Part shown: piece after piece, positions 40,212 through 53,259 of the stretch
Layout: each line of letters begins with the position of its first letter
Position numbering within the stretch: position 1 is the stretch's first letter
NCBI GenBank assembly: GCA_016748015.1
Contig: JAAOMT010000046.1
Location: forward strand, 1-64,000
DNA length: 64,000 nucleotides
Source of the DNA: Geosiphon pyriformis
Lineage: Eukaryota; Glomeromycota; Glomeromycetes; Archaeosporales; Geosiphonaceae
Direction of reading: 5' to 3'
Notes under the pieces: generated by a model
What the model saw: the letters and a program-made list of their open reading frames with translations, nothing else
Told to the model about the DNA's origin: nothing
Database searches by the model: none
Made by a program: the position numbers and the translations under genes

Positions 40212-40664
40212 TATATTTATTTAAAAATTTAGAACTGACAAAATAATCAGATTTTAACAAATTTATAAATAAATTAACAAACCATAAATGATTTGTTTTA
40301 ATTTTTTCATTGTGATATTGATTTAATTTAAATTTAAAATTGATTAGAAAATTCTTCAAGAATTAAAACATAATTTTTTAATTAATAAAGTTAATTAATT
40401 TTATTTGTTAAACATTTATTTATTAATTTTTAATTTATTAAACTTTTAATATTTAACAAAAATATTAATAAGATAGATAAATAAATAAATAAATGAAATT
40501 TTTTTTTAAAAATTATACACAATTATATAAATATTTTTGTTTTATAATTTTCAATTATTTTATTTTTTATTCTTTTATAAAAACTTTAAAAAAATTTTAT
40601 TTTGTAAATAATAAAGTTTTCTTGAATAATAAATATGAGTTTATTAAAATTCATTTTTTATTGA

Positions 40665-40695
<31 letters not shown>

Positions 40696-41270
40696 TCAGC
40701 ATTTTTTAATATATAAAAACATTATTTAAGTGATGCTTTCAAGAAAAATTTAGTTTTTGCAATTTCACTAAAAGAATTTATAATTGTAAAAATTCCAAAA
40801 AAAAAAGATTTTAAAATCAAGTAAAGCAATTAATTTTCACAAATTCTTAAAAATGTATATTTAGTATTTTTAAATATTCTTTTTTCTATTAAATTGAATT
40901 CTTTTTTTAAAGAAAGTAAAAGTGAAGTATAAATAATGATTGCAATATATAAAACGAACAATTCTTGAATTACAAAAATTTATATAAATCTTTATAGAAA
41001 ATTAACAGTAATGACTTATTGACTCTGGATTTGGTGTATATATTGCACAAATTTTACACAAGTTTAATGGTCTTTGCAGTATATTAATCTTTATGTTTTT
41101 TTAATTAACACAAGGAAACTGGAATTTTCCGCCAGATAAATAACTGAAACTTAATAAATTAAATACATTTAAATTAATAACATATTTAAAAGTAATTATT
41201 TTTTAAGCAAAAAATTTCAAACTTATCAAAAATATTTCTTCAGAGTTGTAAATATTAGTTCTTCTTTTAT
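39701..41270. other. AT-rich intergenic sequence with AAT repeats
   Basis: Runs of A/T with microsatellites at 40160-40208 (AAC then AAT units) and 40667-40692 (AAT). No frame is supportable. Confidence 0.5.
40160..40208. repeat. (AAC)n(AAT)n microsatellite
   Basis: About 5 AAC followed by about 11 AAT triplets. Confidence 0.9.
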
Positions 41271-42000
41271 ATCGCTGAAAGCTGGGCTGAGAAAACTTTA
41301 AAAATTTTGCTGTATTTTTACAGCTCGATTGAGTTTTAAGTTGCATCTTTAATTATTTTTTTTTAAAAACTAATAATGAAACAATAAAGAAAATTAGTCG
41401 AATAGTGGATCTACATGTTCTTGCGGAACCAATCGCCTATACTTTTTAAATGCATGTGAATTTTATAATATATAATTTTCAAACTTTTCTTATCTTGTAT
41501 AAAAGATGAGGTTTTTCAAGTTCTTTTTGGCTACTTTTAAACCACTTATAGGCTAAATTCTAGCCCCCGGGAAACGTTCTGTTGTATTTAGATAATTTTT
41601 GCAAGTCGATTTTGTTTCTTTTTAATGAGTATCTTGAAAGAAGATGGGTGTACTATCCTTGTCGGTTATGCTGTGACTTATTAACTAATATCGTTATTAG
41701 TTATGGATGGATAGTGTGTACATTTGTGAGAAAAATACTCTGCCACCAATTTAAACCGCATTCTTTATATGTCTCCAACACTGCGTTTTAAATTTAATTT
41801 ATCAAAGATAGGGTTTTCTAAGAAAAATGACAACAAAGTGAGTACATAGGCTTTCTAAATTGATAAAAAGTTTTTCTTTTGAATTCGGATATTTACACTG
41901 TTTCATGATATCTTAATTGCGGCTGGAAAAAGGTTGACTTTTGATTTATTATTTAGTTTAATAAGAAAACTTTACTTTTTTAAAACTTCCTAAAATATCC
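41271..42000. repeat. Dispersed repeat segment shared with 14.15-14.5 kb
   Basis: ATCAAAGATAG, GTACATAGGCTTTCTAAATT and ATATCTTAATTGC occur in the same order and spacing as at 14330-14480. The middle part contains a 69-codon frame (41582-41791) without known domains. The class of element is unknown. Confidence 0.5.
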
Positions 42001-42554
42001 TTATTATTGGATTTTTTTAATGCTAATATTCACAATTGTAAAAGTACTTTTTTGAAAAGCCTAAAAATAGAGATCTCTTATCTGAAATTTATTCATGAAT
42101 TTTTTTTTAAAAGATAGGAAATAATATTTAGTTCAAAAAATCCTTATCAGAAAAAGGAGACCAAGTAGATGATATTAAAATCTTTAAACCAGAAAATTGA
42201 CCATTTAATAAATTTTAAGTAGTGATTTATTTATTTATTTAAGTAGTGATTTATTTATTTATTTATTTTTAAACCTAAAAATTTATAAAAGTATTGGGAA
42301 ACAAAGGTATATCTTTAACTTTAAATTCTTGATTTCTTATTTTTTCTAAATGACCAATTAATTTGAGATTCTATGAAATTGCTCTTTATATACCAATAAC
42401 TTTAATTAATTTCTTTAAAAATGAATATTCGATTTTTATAAACTTTTTCTAATATATAATCCTTAACCCAATAATAAACTAAAAGGGAAACAATTAAAAA
42501 TAAATAAATAAATAAATAATAAAAATAGATAATGGGAGTCTATGAATTTTAAAT

Positions 42555-42880
42555 ATTAGACACGTCATTTCGAAAAAAGAAAGTGTAATCAAAACTATAT
42601 TTTTCGAATTCGGCTAAATGATTTTATCAGGCCATGGATTTAGATTAAATACTCTTTTCATGTTTCTTTGTTCTTTGGCTAGTTAATTAAGAACATATTA
42701 TAAGAATATGTTTTTAAGTCTTCTATCAACAGAAAAATTTACATCATATCATATAGGTTACTTACCATCACCTTTCTTGACGGATAATTTTACGAACAGA
42801 CATTATATATTGATTTTGCTCTTAAAAAGGGTTTAAACTTTTAAACCATTTTGTTTTAAGATTAAAATTTGACTATAAAC
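42555..42880 (+). mobile_element. Fragment of the chromovirus 3' end plus shrunken repeat array
   Basis: 42590-42650 (CTATATTTTTCGAATTCGGC, then CAGGCCATGGATTTAGATTAAATAC) aligns with 6925-7000, the chromodomain end of the gypsy relic. 42730-42800 keeps two or three 24-bp repeat units (TTTACATCATATCATATAGG) and GACGGATAATTTTACG. GGGTTTAAAC at about 42829 corresponds to the B-box palindrome. It proves the repeat array is dispersed and travels with the gypsy end. Confidence 0.6.
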
Positions 42881-43630
42881 AAAAATATCAGTTACTTTAA
42901 AGTTTATTTTTAATTATTTATAATTTTTTGTATAATTTAAAATAATAAACAGTAATAACAAAAAAATAATAATATTTTAAAATATAAAAAACTACAAAAT
43001 TAAATAAATTAATTTTTATTATTTTTATTCAAACATAAATAAAATTTTATATTAAATCTATTATAATTTATTATGTTCAATATTTACATAAATTTTTATA
43101 AATTTTATTTTGTAAACATATCACTTTAAAATTTTATATTAAATTGCTATTTTAAAAGTAAAATTGTTCAAATACTTGTAAGTACAAATTTTATGTTTAA
43201 TGAAATATTTATTAAAATAAAAAAAATTACATTAAAAAAATAATCTGTTTGAATTTTTGAGAATAGTTGAAATACATCTTAATTATTAATACAAAGTTAA
43301 AAAGTATTTTTCATCTTTTAACATTTGCAATAAATTGCTTTTACAAAGCCTATTATGATAAATGATCACAATTTCCGAAATTTTCACAGCTTGTTTATTT
43401 TCAATAAAATCTTAAAGTTCTGATTGTTTAAAATTAATGCTTAACCCCAATTTCCTTATGTTGCTTTTGTCTCTCTTTTTGCTTTACATTAAAGACACGG
43501 GTATTTTAATCTGATAAGCATTACTAAGCAACTGATCAGTATTTCATTTGATAGGCAAATCTTTTCATTCTAGACAGATTTATAGTTCCTTCAAACTCTG
43601 ATTCAATTCATTTCATTTATCGTAACAAAG
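42881..43630 (+). promoter_or_regulatory. AT-rich spacer and CCDC12 upstream region
   Basis: AT-rich up to about 43340, then balanced sequence for 290 bp before the CCDC12 start. No defined promoter element was identified. Confidence 0.35.
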
Positions 43631-44474
43631 ATGGAAGAAGCTTCCTGGGCACGCAAAGAACGCCTCGCTGCCCTAAAAAAGCGAAAAATTGGCTCTGAAG
43701 CAACTGGTGAAGAAGGAGTTGAAAGTACTGAAACTAACGAAGGTGAAAAGTGAGTCTTTGATCGTCATTGATTGTTCTCATGATTTCTACCAATATGTTC
43801 AGAAAAGTTTTCTTCCTAAATTCTACCATTTGGTTTTTCTGTAAAACATATTTGTAGGATTAATAAATATTAACTTCTCAACTTCTAAACTTTAACTAGA
43901 CCAGTTTTGCGTTTCCGAAACTACACGCCGCTCAATGAGGAAATAAAAGCGCAATCTATAATAAAAATTGGAACACCAACGGACGTCGGTGATACGGTGG
44001 AAAAACAAGTTGATCAATTAACCAGAGAAGTTGAGGCAGCAGAAGAAGCTAAAAGAGCTGAAGAAGTGGTATGTTTTGAAAGCAATCTGTGATATTTTTC
44101 TAAATTAATATTCAATTCCATTTATTTGCTCTAAAAGAATAATTTTCTAAATATCTTGACAACCATTATTCAGGATCTTTTGAATTTAGCTCCAAAAAAA
44201 AGTAATTGGGATTTGAAACGTGATGTTGAAAAGAAAGTGGCGAAATTGAATAGGCGAACTCAAATTGCAATTGCCCAGCTTATAAGTACTTTGAAAGGAA
44301 ACCGTGAGTTATAATATATTACTTGTTATTTTACTCACTTCAATTCTGTTAAAAGGAATCCGGCTTAATCGTGAGGTCGAGGCGAAGATTGATCTGGCCG
44401 ATGCTGTAAATTCACAAGAGAAAGCAGTCAACCTACAAGCTAACAAAGATTCTGGCGACGAAGATTCAGAATGA
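43631..44474 (+). CDS. cwf18: CCDC12/Cwf18-family spliceosomal protein
   Basis: Four exons: 43631-43749, 43900-44068, 44174-44303, 44356-44474, total 178 residues; all introns are GT-AG with agreeing phases. Starts MEEASWARKERLAALKKRK. The family block PVLRFRNYTPLNEEIK is followed by a Glu/Ala-rich coiled coil and then NLAPKKSNWDLKRDVEKKVAKLNRRTQIAIAQLI. This is the diagnostic order of metazoan CCDC12 and fission yeast Cwf18 (L-K-F-R-N-Y..., W-D-L-K-R-D-V...L-x-R-R-T-Q-x-A-I). The protein is part of the Prp19/NTC-associated activated spliceosome. The tail is acidic (DSGDEDSE). The length fits the family. The function is taken from homologues. Confidence 0.92.
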
Positions 44475-47168
44475 AAAATCTTGATGGCAATCTGGCCGCA
44501 TACATCGGTGAGTATTTCTAATTCATTTTTATTTGTTTCTGTTGTTTTTTTAATAAATTTTATTTGAAAAGCAAAAAATGAAGATGAGAAATTTCAGGTA
44601 GCTACTTTTCTTAAAGCTAATCTTTCTGGTGTGATAAAAAAGAAAACAATCAATTTTTAAGAGTTTAAATCAATAAAACATGACTTGGCCATTAGTCAAC
44701 AATTGGCGTGTGCTATGGATTATTGAAGGGAATTTCTGGGCAAAGTTGTTTCAGTTGAGATACTTAATCTGCGGGCTCTGTTTGGCAGATAGTAATACCT
44801 GTAATTGACTACATCATTACTCTAACCATCAAAGCGGTCGGCTCGAGATATTCCAAGACACAGTAAATTGATGGGCTCTACGGCATTTCCAAACTAGTGG
44901 GTTCTACGTTGGTGGTAACTTGGCATCAATTATTTCCTCGAATTGAGAGCTACCCAGTGTTCTTGGCCTTGCCAAACCCTTTTTGGGACTACCAGGTCCG
45001 TTTCTTGGATAGAATACAACTTTAAAATTTATGATTACTGGAGATGATAAGGAGCGCGACCCATATTTGCTCTTTCATAATACTCCAATTAAAAGCCATC
45101 ATTTTCTTTACTCTATTCGACATAGAATTTGCTTATTTGGACAATTTGATTACTTCCATTATTTTATCATCAACTCTAACCCTAGGTTTATCTGTTATCA
45201 CAGAACTTTCAATTTTCTTTGTCGTATTATTCTCTGACTTTTTTCTATTCTCCTATATTCCAAGTTTTTCCATCTTAAAACAGTAATTGTGTCCCATGTC
45301 GTGATTCATTAAGATAATCGCGAATACTGATTTCTCTGTATTACGGAGTTGCAACTTTTAAGACAAACAAGTAGAAACTTGTTTAAACGAAGAAAACTTT
45401 CCAATAAAGTCACTCACATTTCTTTCTATATTTTGCCTTTTACATGAAACAATATATCATAGAAACTAAAATGGGTAATTTGACTATTGTTGAACAGTGA
45501 AATTTTTGGATCGATAATCAATCATGCTTTTTAATTTCAAAGCATGCAACATCTTTTCTTTTTTCATCCTTAAAATTTTTATTATTAAATATTACACATA
45601 AAAAATAATATTCTTGTATTTTTTGTAAACATATGTAAATTACAATTTTTAATAAGCAGAAAAATAAAATTTTGAATAAATTAAAAGTCTTAATATAATT
45701 TATACTTTTGCAATTTGATAAGCTAGATTATTTTTAAATTATAATATATTCATACAATATATTTTTGTCCTTTTTTTATTTAAATAATATTTTAAAGTTT
45801 TAATGACTGAAATTTTTATTAACTAAAACTTTTAAATAACCAAATAAAAAAATAAAATGTGAAATTTTGACTAATTTTTTCTTAACAAGCTTCTCTCATT
45901 GTTTTCTTATTAAGAATCAGACTTTTTTTCTTTTCACTTTCATTTTTGATATTCTTATTAGCATGAAAATCTTTATTAGAAACAAATCTCTGTCACTACC
46001 ATATTAAAAATTTTTGTTTTTTTTAACCACTCATTGATATCAGGCTAAAAATAAGATAAATGATTCTTTAAATAAGAGTTAGCAACGATAGTGGAAATCC
46101 AAACTATCTATGTACCAAAAGAAAGGTAACTTGAACCTTTTCATACTGTATATCATTAAAAGCGTTCAGAATGTATTTCTTACCTGTTCAAGTCTCATCA
46201 CTTCTTTATAGTTTCAACTAAGCCAATATATCCAATCCTGGTAATTATTAGCAGAGTATTCCGAATGAATAATTTAGAATTCATAAATTCCAAGCTAGTA
46301 AAACATAACCAATTAAACCAAAAAATCTGAGCTAATTTATTATCAAATCAAATCAAATCAAATCAAATCAATAAATAATGCTTCAATCTGATAATAATCC
46401 CTTTTATTAATAAAAATAATTTACGAAAGCTTGAAATTCTGTGGGTAACCGTTTACAATTGATTACTGCATTAACCTTTATTTTTTCAGTGACAGGAAAT
46501 TTTAAAGCATCAGTGAAAGTTGGGATATTGAATAGATTTTTAAATACCGAATGATTTTCGTATCATTCTTTTAGATTTTCCTTAATCTAGAAAATTTTCC
46601 GAGAGCTTCGTCCAATTTTCGAGCGATAAACATTTACGCTTGAATGTTTTAATATAATGATAATTCCCAGGTGCCATAAACTCCGTTATTTTTATTGTTT
46701 GGGAACGAAGCTTTGAAGAATAAAATAAATAGCCTTAATTTATTTTTTTTAGGTGTAAGTGATGGGGGATTTTGTCCTCTTTTTTTTTTTGTAAGTTGAT
46801 CCAACTATCTGGCTGGGGTGCAGATCATCTTGAACTGATGATCCGCAAATCTTGTAATCATGGAAAAACGACGATCTTTATTTGACAAGGTTTGTTAAAA
46901 TTATCGTAAATATATATGTAGAGAAGGAAAAATACAATTTTATTTTACAGCGTACATTTTGTATTGAAACTGGTTTTACAAACTTTAATCTCATTATTAA
47001 CAAGTATCTCTTTGACACGTTTCAGTTTTTTTTATTATAAAGATCGGAATACATTTTCCGTCATTTGATCTTGTCAGTTGACCAGAATACTGTGCTACAA
47101 ACACGTGAAACAAGGAATATACTTTATATACTGCGCCAGTTAAAAAACACCAAAAAGTTGGGTTGAGG
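44475..47168. other. Intergenic region between CCDC12 and ANKRD39
   Basis: 44475-45010 is balanced in composition and may include 3' UTR or an old gene fragment. 45031-45286 has two overlapping hydrophobic frames without a domain. 45540-46380 is AT-rich with an (AAATC)n run at 46344-46372. Near 46827-46850 there is a GATCATC/GATGATC palindrome. No gene can be defended. Confidence 0.45.
46344..46372. repeat. (AAATC)n pentamer repeat
   Basis: About five to six tandem AAATC units. Confidence 0.85.
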
Positions 47169-48001
47169 TTATCTTTTTAAAGTATTTCTGAGTTGTTCAT
47201 CCTTACAACAATCAATTGGCAACCGACCTTTACCATCCTTAATGCGGAGTAATCCTTTGTCATTTTCTATCAGCATTATCGCCACCTCTTGGAATACATT
47301 TTCGCATGCTTTGTGTAATGGAGTTTGGCCATCAGAATCTTGAACCCTAGGATCAGCTCCATATTTCAACAAGAGTTTTACTACTCTTGAATGATTTTCG
47401 GCAGCTGCACGATGCAAAGGCTGTTGTGAAAAGATGTTAGTAGAATGATAAAAAAGTCAAAGTCAAAGTCAAAGTTAAAGTAAAGATGAAAAAATAATGT
47501 TCAAATTTTAAGATAGTCGTTACTTTTGTTAATTAAACCTACAGTTGAGAATAATTCTGGAGTGACAACATTTACTTCAGCTCTATTTTCGAGCAAAAGA
47601 CGACAAATATCTTCGTTACCAATACGTGCTGCGTAATGCTGATAAGTTTCAATGAAAAAAGTTTGGGACAAGAGAAACTTTTATAGAGCAAGAAAAAAGT
47701 TCACAAAGATCTGGTAATTTTCTTTGATTTTTATATATATTAATAAAGAGATATTTCTCTTTGTTCAAAATTGAAACATATTTATATACACTACCAAAGG
47801 TTTATATCCGGTTTTATCACTTTCGTTCACAATCCGAGTTCCCTTCTTCGCGATAAGACTTTTGACTCGATCATAATCACCTTGTAAGCAAGCTTGATGT
47901 ATTGACTTTGTAAAATCTAACTCTTCCAAAGTTTGAACAAAAAGATTTTGTTCAGAGTGAGAACAGTTATGGTCATGAATATTTCCCTTGTGTTGGCTCA
48001 T
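47169..48001 (-). CDS. ANKRD39: ANKRD39-like ankyrin-repeat protein
   Basis: Three exons on the minus strand, 48001-47795, 47638-47543 and 47420-47169, phase 0 at both joins, giving 184 residues (animal ANKRD39 is about the same size). The N-terminal block CSHSEQNLFVQTLEELDF matches the family's characteristic C-S-H-x-x-x-x-x-x-x-x-Q-T-L-E-E-x-D-F before the first repeat. Three to four ankyrin repeats follow (GDYDRVKSLI, HYAARIGNEDICRLLLENRA, PLHRAAAENHSRVVKLLLKYGA, GQTPLHKACE), and the end is RKD-type (RIKDGKGRLPIDC, then LRNTL). Ankyrin repeats bind proteins; the role of ANKRD39 itself is poorly defined. It lies head-to-head with CEG1, 1.14 kb apart. The second repeat, where exon 2 meets exon 3 (PELFST|PLHRAA), is slightly short of the usual loop. 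Confidence 0.9.
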
Positions 48002-49138
48002 TCCTTTTCTAAAAGTTTCTCAGTTGTTTAGTAAAACAAAATAATTTTAAAATAAAAATCTCATGTTCCAGATTCTTTTCTTTTCTCTTTTTCTTTTTTT
48101 TTTTAAAGAATTAAAATTATATATTTCACCTTTTAAACAAAAACAAAAAAGAAAAAGCACCACAAAAATTTTCCCGTTTCAACTCCCAATAAATCATGCG
48201 AATTGAACACATGATAGAAAATTCGGGAGAAGTGTTAACGAAATTTAGGTTGGTTCCTGACTTGTATGTTGCTCCGATGCAATGTGATGCGTGTACAGAC
48301 TACCACATTTTAATGAATGGCAATATTTACAAGATCATCAAAGATAGCTTACTTGGTGCGCCATTTATTTAATAATCTAATAAGTATGTATGCTACTATC
48401 AAAAAAAAATAATATATGAAATACAACGAAAAAAAATGTCTAAAAAGATAACATAAAAAAGTTTTATGACATGCGATTTTTGGTGTGGGTAATAAGCTTA
48501 GCAAAAAAAGTTGTGCGGGCGCGGGGTGGGTAAAAGTAAGCATTCAGGCTGGTCATTTTCTAAATGAATCCCTGCAAATAATCGAAAAATTGAAAATAAT
48601 ATATTCTCTTCACTTTAGCTTGCAGCAAAAATGTTCGTTAGGAACTTTCTATTGTTTACTATATTTGGGTGTACACAAATACAAAATTACTTGGCAAATT
48701 TTTATATAAAATCTCTTGTCTGCCCTCATTTTGTTTCAATGATAAATATTCGCTTTGTCTGGCAAAAATAGAGTAATACGTAAGATGAACTTCTAGTGCA
48801 CATTTTGTAAAAAAAGATAATCGCAGTGCTACAAAATAAACAATTTTCATTGGACATTCTAATTATGACGTCATTCATACTCATCCAAGACTTCAAGAAA
48901 ACAATAACTTTAATTGCCAACAACGGGAATCTTGAAAGAATCCAGCAACTTTACAACCGTCATTAACTCTTTAATATACCTACAATCCTTCAAACCCAAG
49001 ACTCCACTTGTATACACTCAATTTTCACAATTCAAAAAACTTTTCACCCATTTTTGCAAGAATATTTCGTGAAACTTTTATTAAACATTCTGGGTCATTT
49101 AAAAATCTTTATCTAGGGCTACCAAAAATTTTACTAGC
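48002..49138. promoter_or_regulatory. Divergent intergenic region ANKRD39 / CEG1
   Basis: 1137 bp between two start codons on opposite strands. It must contain both promoters unless a gene is hidden. Frames of 60-74 codons on both strands have no domain. No TATA box or duplicated site was identified. Confidence 0.4.
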
Positions 49139-52100
49139 ATGACTTCTCTATCATCAAATGAACTACCTTTATCAGTTAAATCCGTTATAAAACCGGTTGA
49201 TCCTGAATATGAACGTCGCTTACAAAATCGAGTGCGTGAACTTTTAGGCTCTCGTTTTGACGGGTATGTTCATTTTATATTTTCAAAGTTATTCTTACAC
49301 AATTATAGTTGCATATCATAAAATTAAATTCAAATCAGATTTATATGGATTACCGCTCATGCAGAAATGAAAAGCGAATTCGATCATCTTATCCTGATTA
49401 GGCAGCTGTAGGCCTCGTGTAACACAAAGCTTTATTTGATGTAAAGTCACAATGTTATACCGGGCTTCAATACATCTATTTTGATTTCATTTTATTTGAT
49501 AAATTCAATTTTTAATATTGTTCTGCTTACTCTTCACTCTTATTCAATATTTACCCTAATCAGATTTCCTGGAGCTCAACCTGTTAGCTTTGAAGCATCA
49601 CATTTTAAACTTTTAGAAACTGAGGATTATTTTGTATGTGAGAAGAGCGATGGGATTCGATACATAATGATTGCTTGTTTGTCGCCTAAGGGGTATGCTA
49701 CATTCCTTGTAAGTTTATTCGGACTAATTCAGTGTTAATTTTAAAAGATAAATTTTTTTATCATCTCTCAAAGTTTTTTTCATGATTCATTTTGGGCTCT
49801 ACTGATTTTTTACTCTTTCTTCGATTAAATTTAGTTAGACAGAAAAAATAAGATTCAGTTTGTAGAAGGTTTACAACTTCCGCTACGAGAGGATCCTACT
49901 AAATGCCATCATGAAACCTTGATGGATGGCGAATTGGTAGTGGATCTTGAAGGCGATAAGGTGAAATGAAATAAATTAAATTAAAATAAATTACACCATC
50001 TCAAATTTAATTTAAGGTTCTTATCAACTTTTGTTAAACTCCTTTTTCCTTTTATCCAGAAATCTTTACGCTTCCTTGTATTTGATCTTATGGTCATAAA
50101 TGGTAACGTGGTTACGCAACGGTCATTAAGTACGCGACTTGGGGTACACGCTTAATCTTTTTTTCTCAAAGTCATGCATATCCAGGACTTATTTGATTTC
50201 AATTCTTAATGATCTATTTTGCCCCTCCATATATTACCCTATAGATGTTTAGACAAGATGTAATAGAACCTCTGGAGACAGCTTTGGCCAAAAATCCTGA
50301 ATTGGCTATGAAACAACCTTTTAGGTTAGTTAAACATTCATATTGTTGAACTTTTTTTTTTTTGAAATCAAATCCACTCAACAGGTTTTCCATTCTTCGA
50401 ATACAGCGTAGAATTAAAAGAGATGGAAAGATCCTATGGGCTTCCCAAAGTTTTTCAACAAATACCATATTTAAAACATGCTAATGATGGACTTGTATTT
50501 ACACCGGTCAAAATGCCTTATGTTTCTGGGACATGTCATAAATTGTATGATACTTTTGAATTTCAGGCTTTTCGCGTTCTATCAACAATCAATGAAGCCT
50601 AATACAAAATTAATTATTTTTCAGATTGAAATGGAAACCAGTGGATAGTAACACTGTTGATTTTAAGATTAATGTCATTTGGAACAGTGAAAGAAAGCCT
50701 TCTTATCAATTGTTCATCGCTAATAATGCAATACACAAATTCTATGATTTTTTAACGTTAGAAGAAGAGAGATCCACAGAGTGAGTATAATTTCAAAAAA
50801 CTTTATGAATTCAAATGAATACATATATTAAAATCATTTAAATATAAAAATATAAATTCATCATAGGTGGCGAAAAGATCCTCCGAATGGTCGCATTGGT
50901 GAGTTTTGGTAAGCAATACTATTTTCTCATCATATAAATTTTTATGAATTGATCAAAATAAAAATTCTCTAAAAATTTAATTTAATCGAATTAAATAGGT
51001 ATGATCCAAATTGGAAAACAACTATGCCTGAAGAAGGATACGCGCCTTGGATTCGTGCCGGTGGATGGAGGTTTGTATTTACTCGAGAAAGACTAGCATT
51101 ATACAGATTTGCTATTTAAATAATTTATATTAAACCTGATTTTTAGGATCGCTTTCTAACGGAATCTTTTTCATTTCAGATTTGTGAGGTTTAGGGATGA
51201 CAAAGAATTGGCTAATGACGAAACTGTTCTGAATAAGATTTGGCACAGCATTCAAGATGCGGTCACAAAGGAAATGGTATTTTTGCTTAAGATTTTGAGT
51301 TTCTTTGAATTTTCAAGATAAAATTATTTTTATTATATTTAAACTCATGTCATTTAATTCGCTCAAGTTGGAACGCCATTGTGACATAATTCGAAAAGGT
51401 TGGAAAGAAAGGGAAAGATTTCCACCTCCTGGACCACGAATGTCAATTTCTCAGGCGACAACACCTGTGACTCCTGTCACTCCTGTGCATAACAGGTATG
51501 AATGATTGTATTTTTTATCTAATCAATTTCATGCTACCTGGCAAATTCATGAGACTTTATTACTCTGGTGAATAGAAATAGCAGATTTCCTGTTACCATT
51601 TCTCCAATAACCCCATTAAGTGCCCATTCCATCAATATACCACCAACTGTATTATCTCCAACTGTTATAACGACACCATCAAATGGAAGTGGGTACTTTT
51701 CTCAAGTTATACAGAAGACAACTCAAGAAGAATCCTCAGATTTACATATTCGTGAAACGTTAACACCCCAGGTAGCACAACAAAATGAATTTGAAGAAGA
51801 AACTCGCGAACTTTCAAATACAAGATCCACATCAGAAGAAAAAATTGATTCAAGAGCAAAACGTCAAAGAACTTCACGTGGGCCCTCACCAGAATTAACA
51901 CAAGATCGTAAACCGTTACACCTACTATCAAACTCCCAAGAAATCCAACCATCACAAGGTCTATCATCTCCCTCTTCCTCTTCGTCCACATCCTCTCGTC
52001 AATCCTCAATAACACACAACTACCATGACGAAGCTTCAATTAGAGAATCCCCTTCCCCGAAAGTGATTTCCCTTGACTTTAAACTTCCAGAGAAAGTGCC

Positions 52101-53259
52101 TGGTTCTCAAGCGCCGAGATTTGTCGAGATTTCCAAGTCACAAATCACCCAGGCTTCTCAAGCTTCTTCATCGCCCCCTGCCTCCTCACAACAGACCATC
52201 CCACCCTCATACCCACATAATGCACCTCAACTGATCAGGCGGCCCTCACCTAAACGTAGACTAACAGAGATAGCATCTATTCTATCACCTGTAGTTGAAG
52301 AACCGCGAAGTATTCATCGAGAACTTTCCAATTTTAGTGAGATTACCAGATGGGACAATTCTGATGAAACGACGGTAAAATCACAATCAAACTCACTACA
52401 AACTCTGAATCGAAAGACTTCACCAGAAAATTTACAATCATCCACTCCTAATCCTGCCACCCATAATCACCCTCTATCCTTGAAAACAGCCCCATATCAA
52501 ACTGATGATCACATTGCTTCTCCATCACCACGACCTCACTTTGTTTCTTCGAAAACAGAGAATGATCGTGACGAACAAAAAATCCACCCACCCTCTTTCT
52601 ATTATCCCTCTTCATCTGCAATTTTGAAACCCTCCTATCCTTACTCAAACTCGGAAGCTTTAAGGCAGGAATCACTTCCTTCAACATTGAATCGTTCTAT
52701 TGAACCTTCGACTTCACAATATTTCAATTCTCAATCGAGTAAATTACAAACACATTCTTCACCGTCCTCGCGGTCACTACATGTCAAATACCCTTCTCGA
52801 CATTACACTTCTACTTCAAGTATATCACAAATTGATATGCACAATCCTCCATATAGCCTTTATGGAGGAGCTCAAAATAATTTTGTTTCTTCACCTACCC
52901 AAGGAGAGTTTTTTCAAATGCAAGCTATAAATCAAAGGACGAATTTTTACGAAGTCGAAGATGATGCTCAGACACACACCTTCATAAATTATTCAAATAA
53001 TCCGCTACCAACTAATCAACAGAGTCAGACGCGGCCACCATTATCAGCACTACACATGGGATCGACGAGTACGGCGCAAACAGCTCAGTATTCTGTCTCA
53101 CCATCTGCTTCACCAGGGACTCCAACACCAACACCCACCACCTCTAACAATCGACCAACCCCTCAAAAAAGAAAGTCTAAAGCCATGTTAGAATTTATTT
53201 TGAACGATTCGTCGAAAGATGCAGACCAAAAAAGGGCAAGATTTGGATGGGATGAGTAG
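49139..53259 (+). CDS. CEG1: mRNA capping enzyme guanylyltransferase with long C-terminal tail
   Basis: Transfers GMP from GTP to the 5' end of pre-mRNA in the nucleus. Twelve exons: 49139-49263, 49564-49708, 49835-49960, 50060-50143, 50245-50324, 50407-50544, 50625-50780, 50867-50908, 50999-51070, 51180-51276, 51368-51495, 51576-53259. Phases agree, 958 residues. Motif I is EKSDGIR with nucleophile K69. Later motifs are RFLVFDLMVINGNVV, NDGLVFTP, LKWKPVDSNTVDFKI and VRFRDDKELAND, then the OB-fold helix to about residue 390. The remaining 560 residues, mostly one exon, are Ser/Pro/Thr/Gln-rich and probably disordered, ending in a basic patch (TPQKRKSKAMLEF). Budding-yeast Ceg1 is only about 460 residues, so the tail is unusual. 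No triphosphatase domain is fused, as is normal in fungi. Confidence 0.95.

Noticed and set aside
40141-40359. Minus-strand frame with a poly-Leu run
   Set aside because: Translation of an (AAT)/(AAC) microsatellite in AT-rich intergenic DNA.
45031-45286. Small membrane protein gene downstream of CCDC12
   Set aside because: Two overlapping hydrophobic frames in T-rich DNA, no splice or start support and no family.
46827-46850. Small nucleolar RNA suggested by a CTGATGA-like box
   Set aside because: Only one box and a local palindrome; no matching D box at a suitable distance or terminal stem.
51305-51505. Separate small gene within CEG1
   Set aside because: Its second half is CEG1 exon 11 in frame; the start lies in intron 10.
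52700-52930. Alternative-frame protein inside CEG1 exon 12
   Set aside because: Overlaps the long in-frame tail; expected by chance in Ser/Pro-rich coding sequence.
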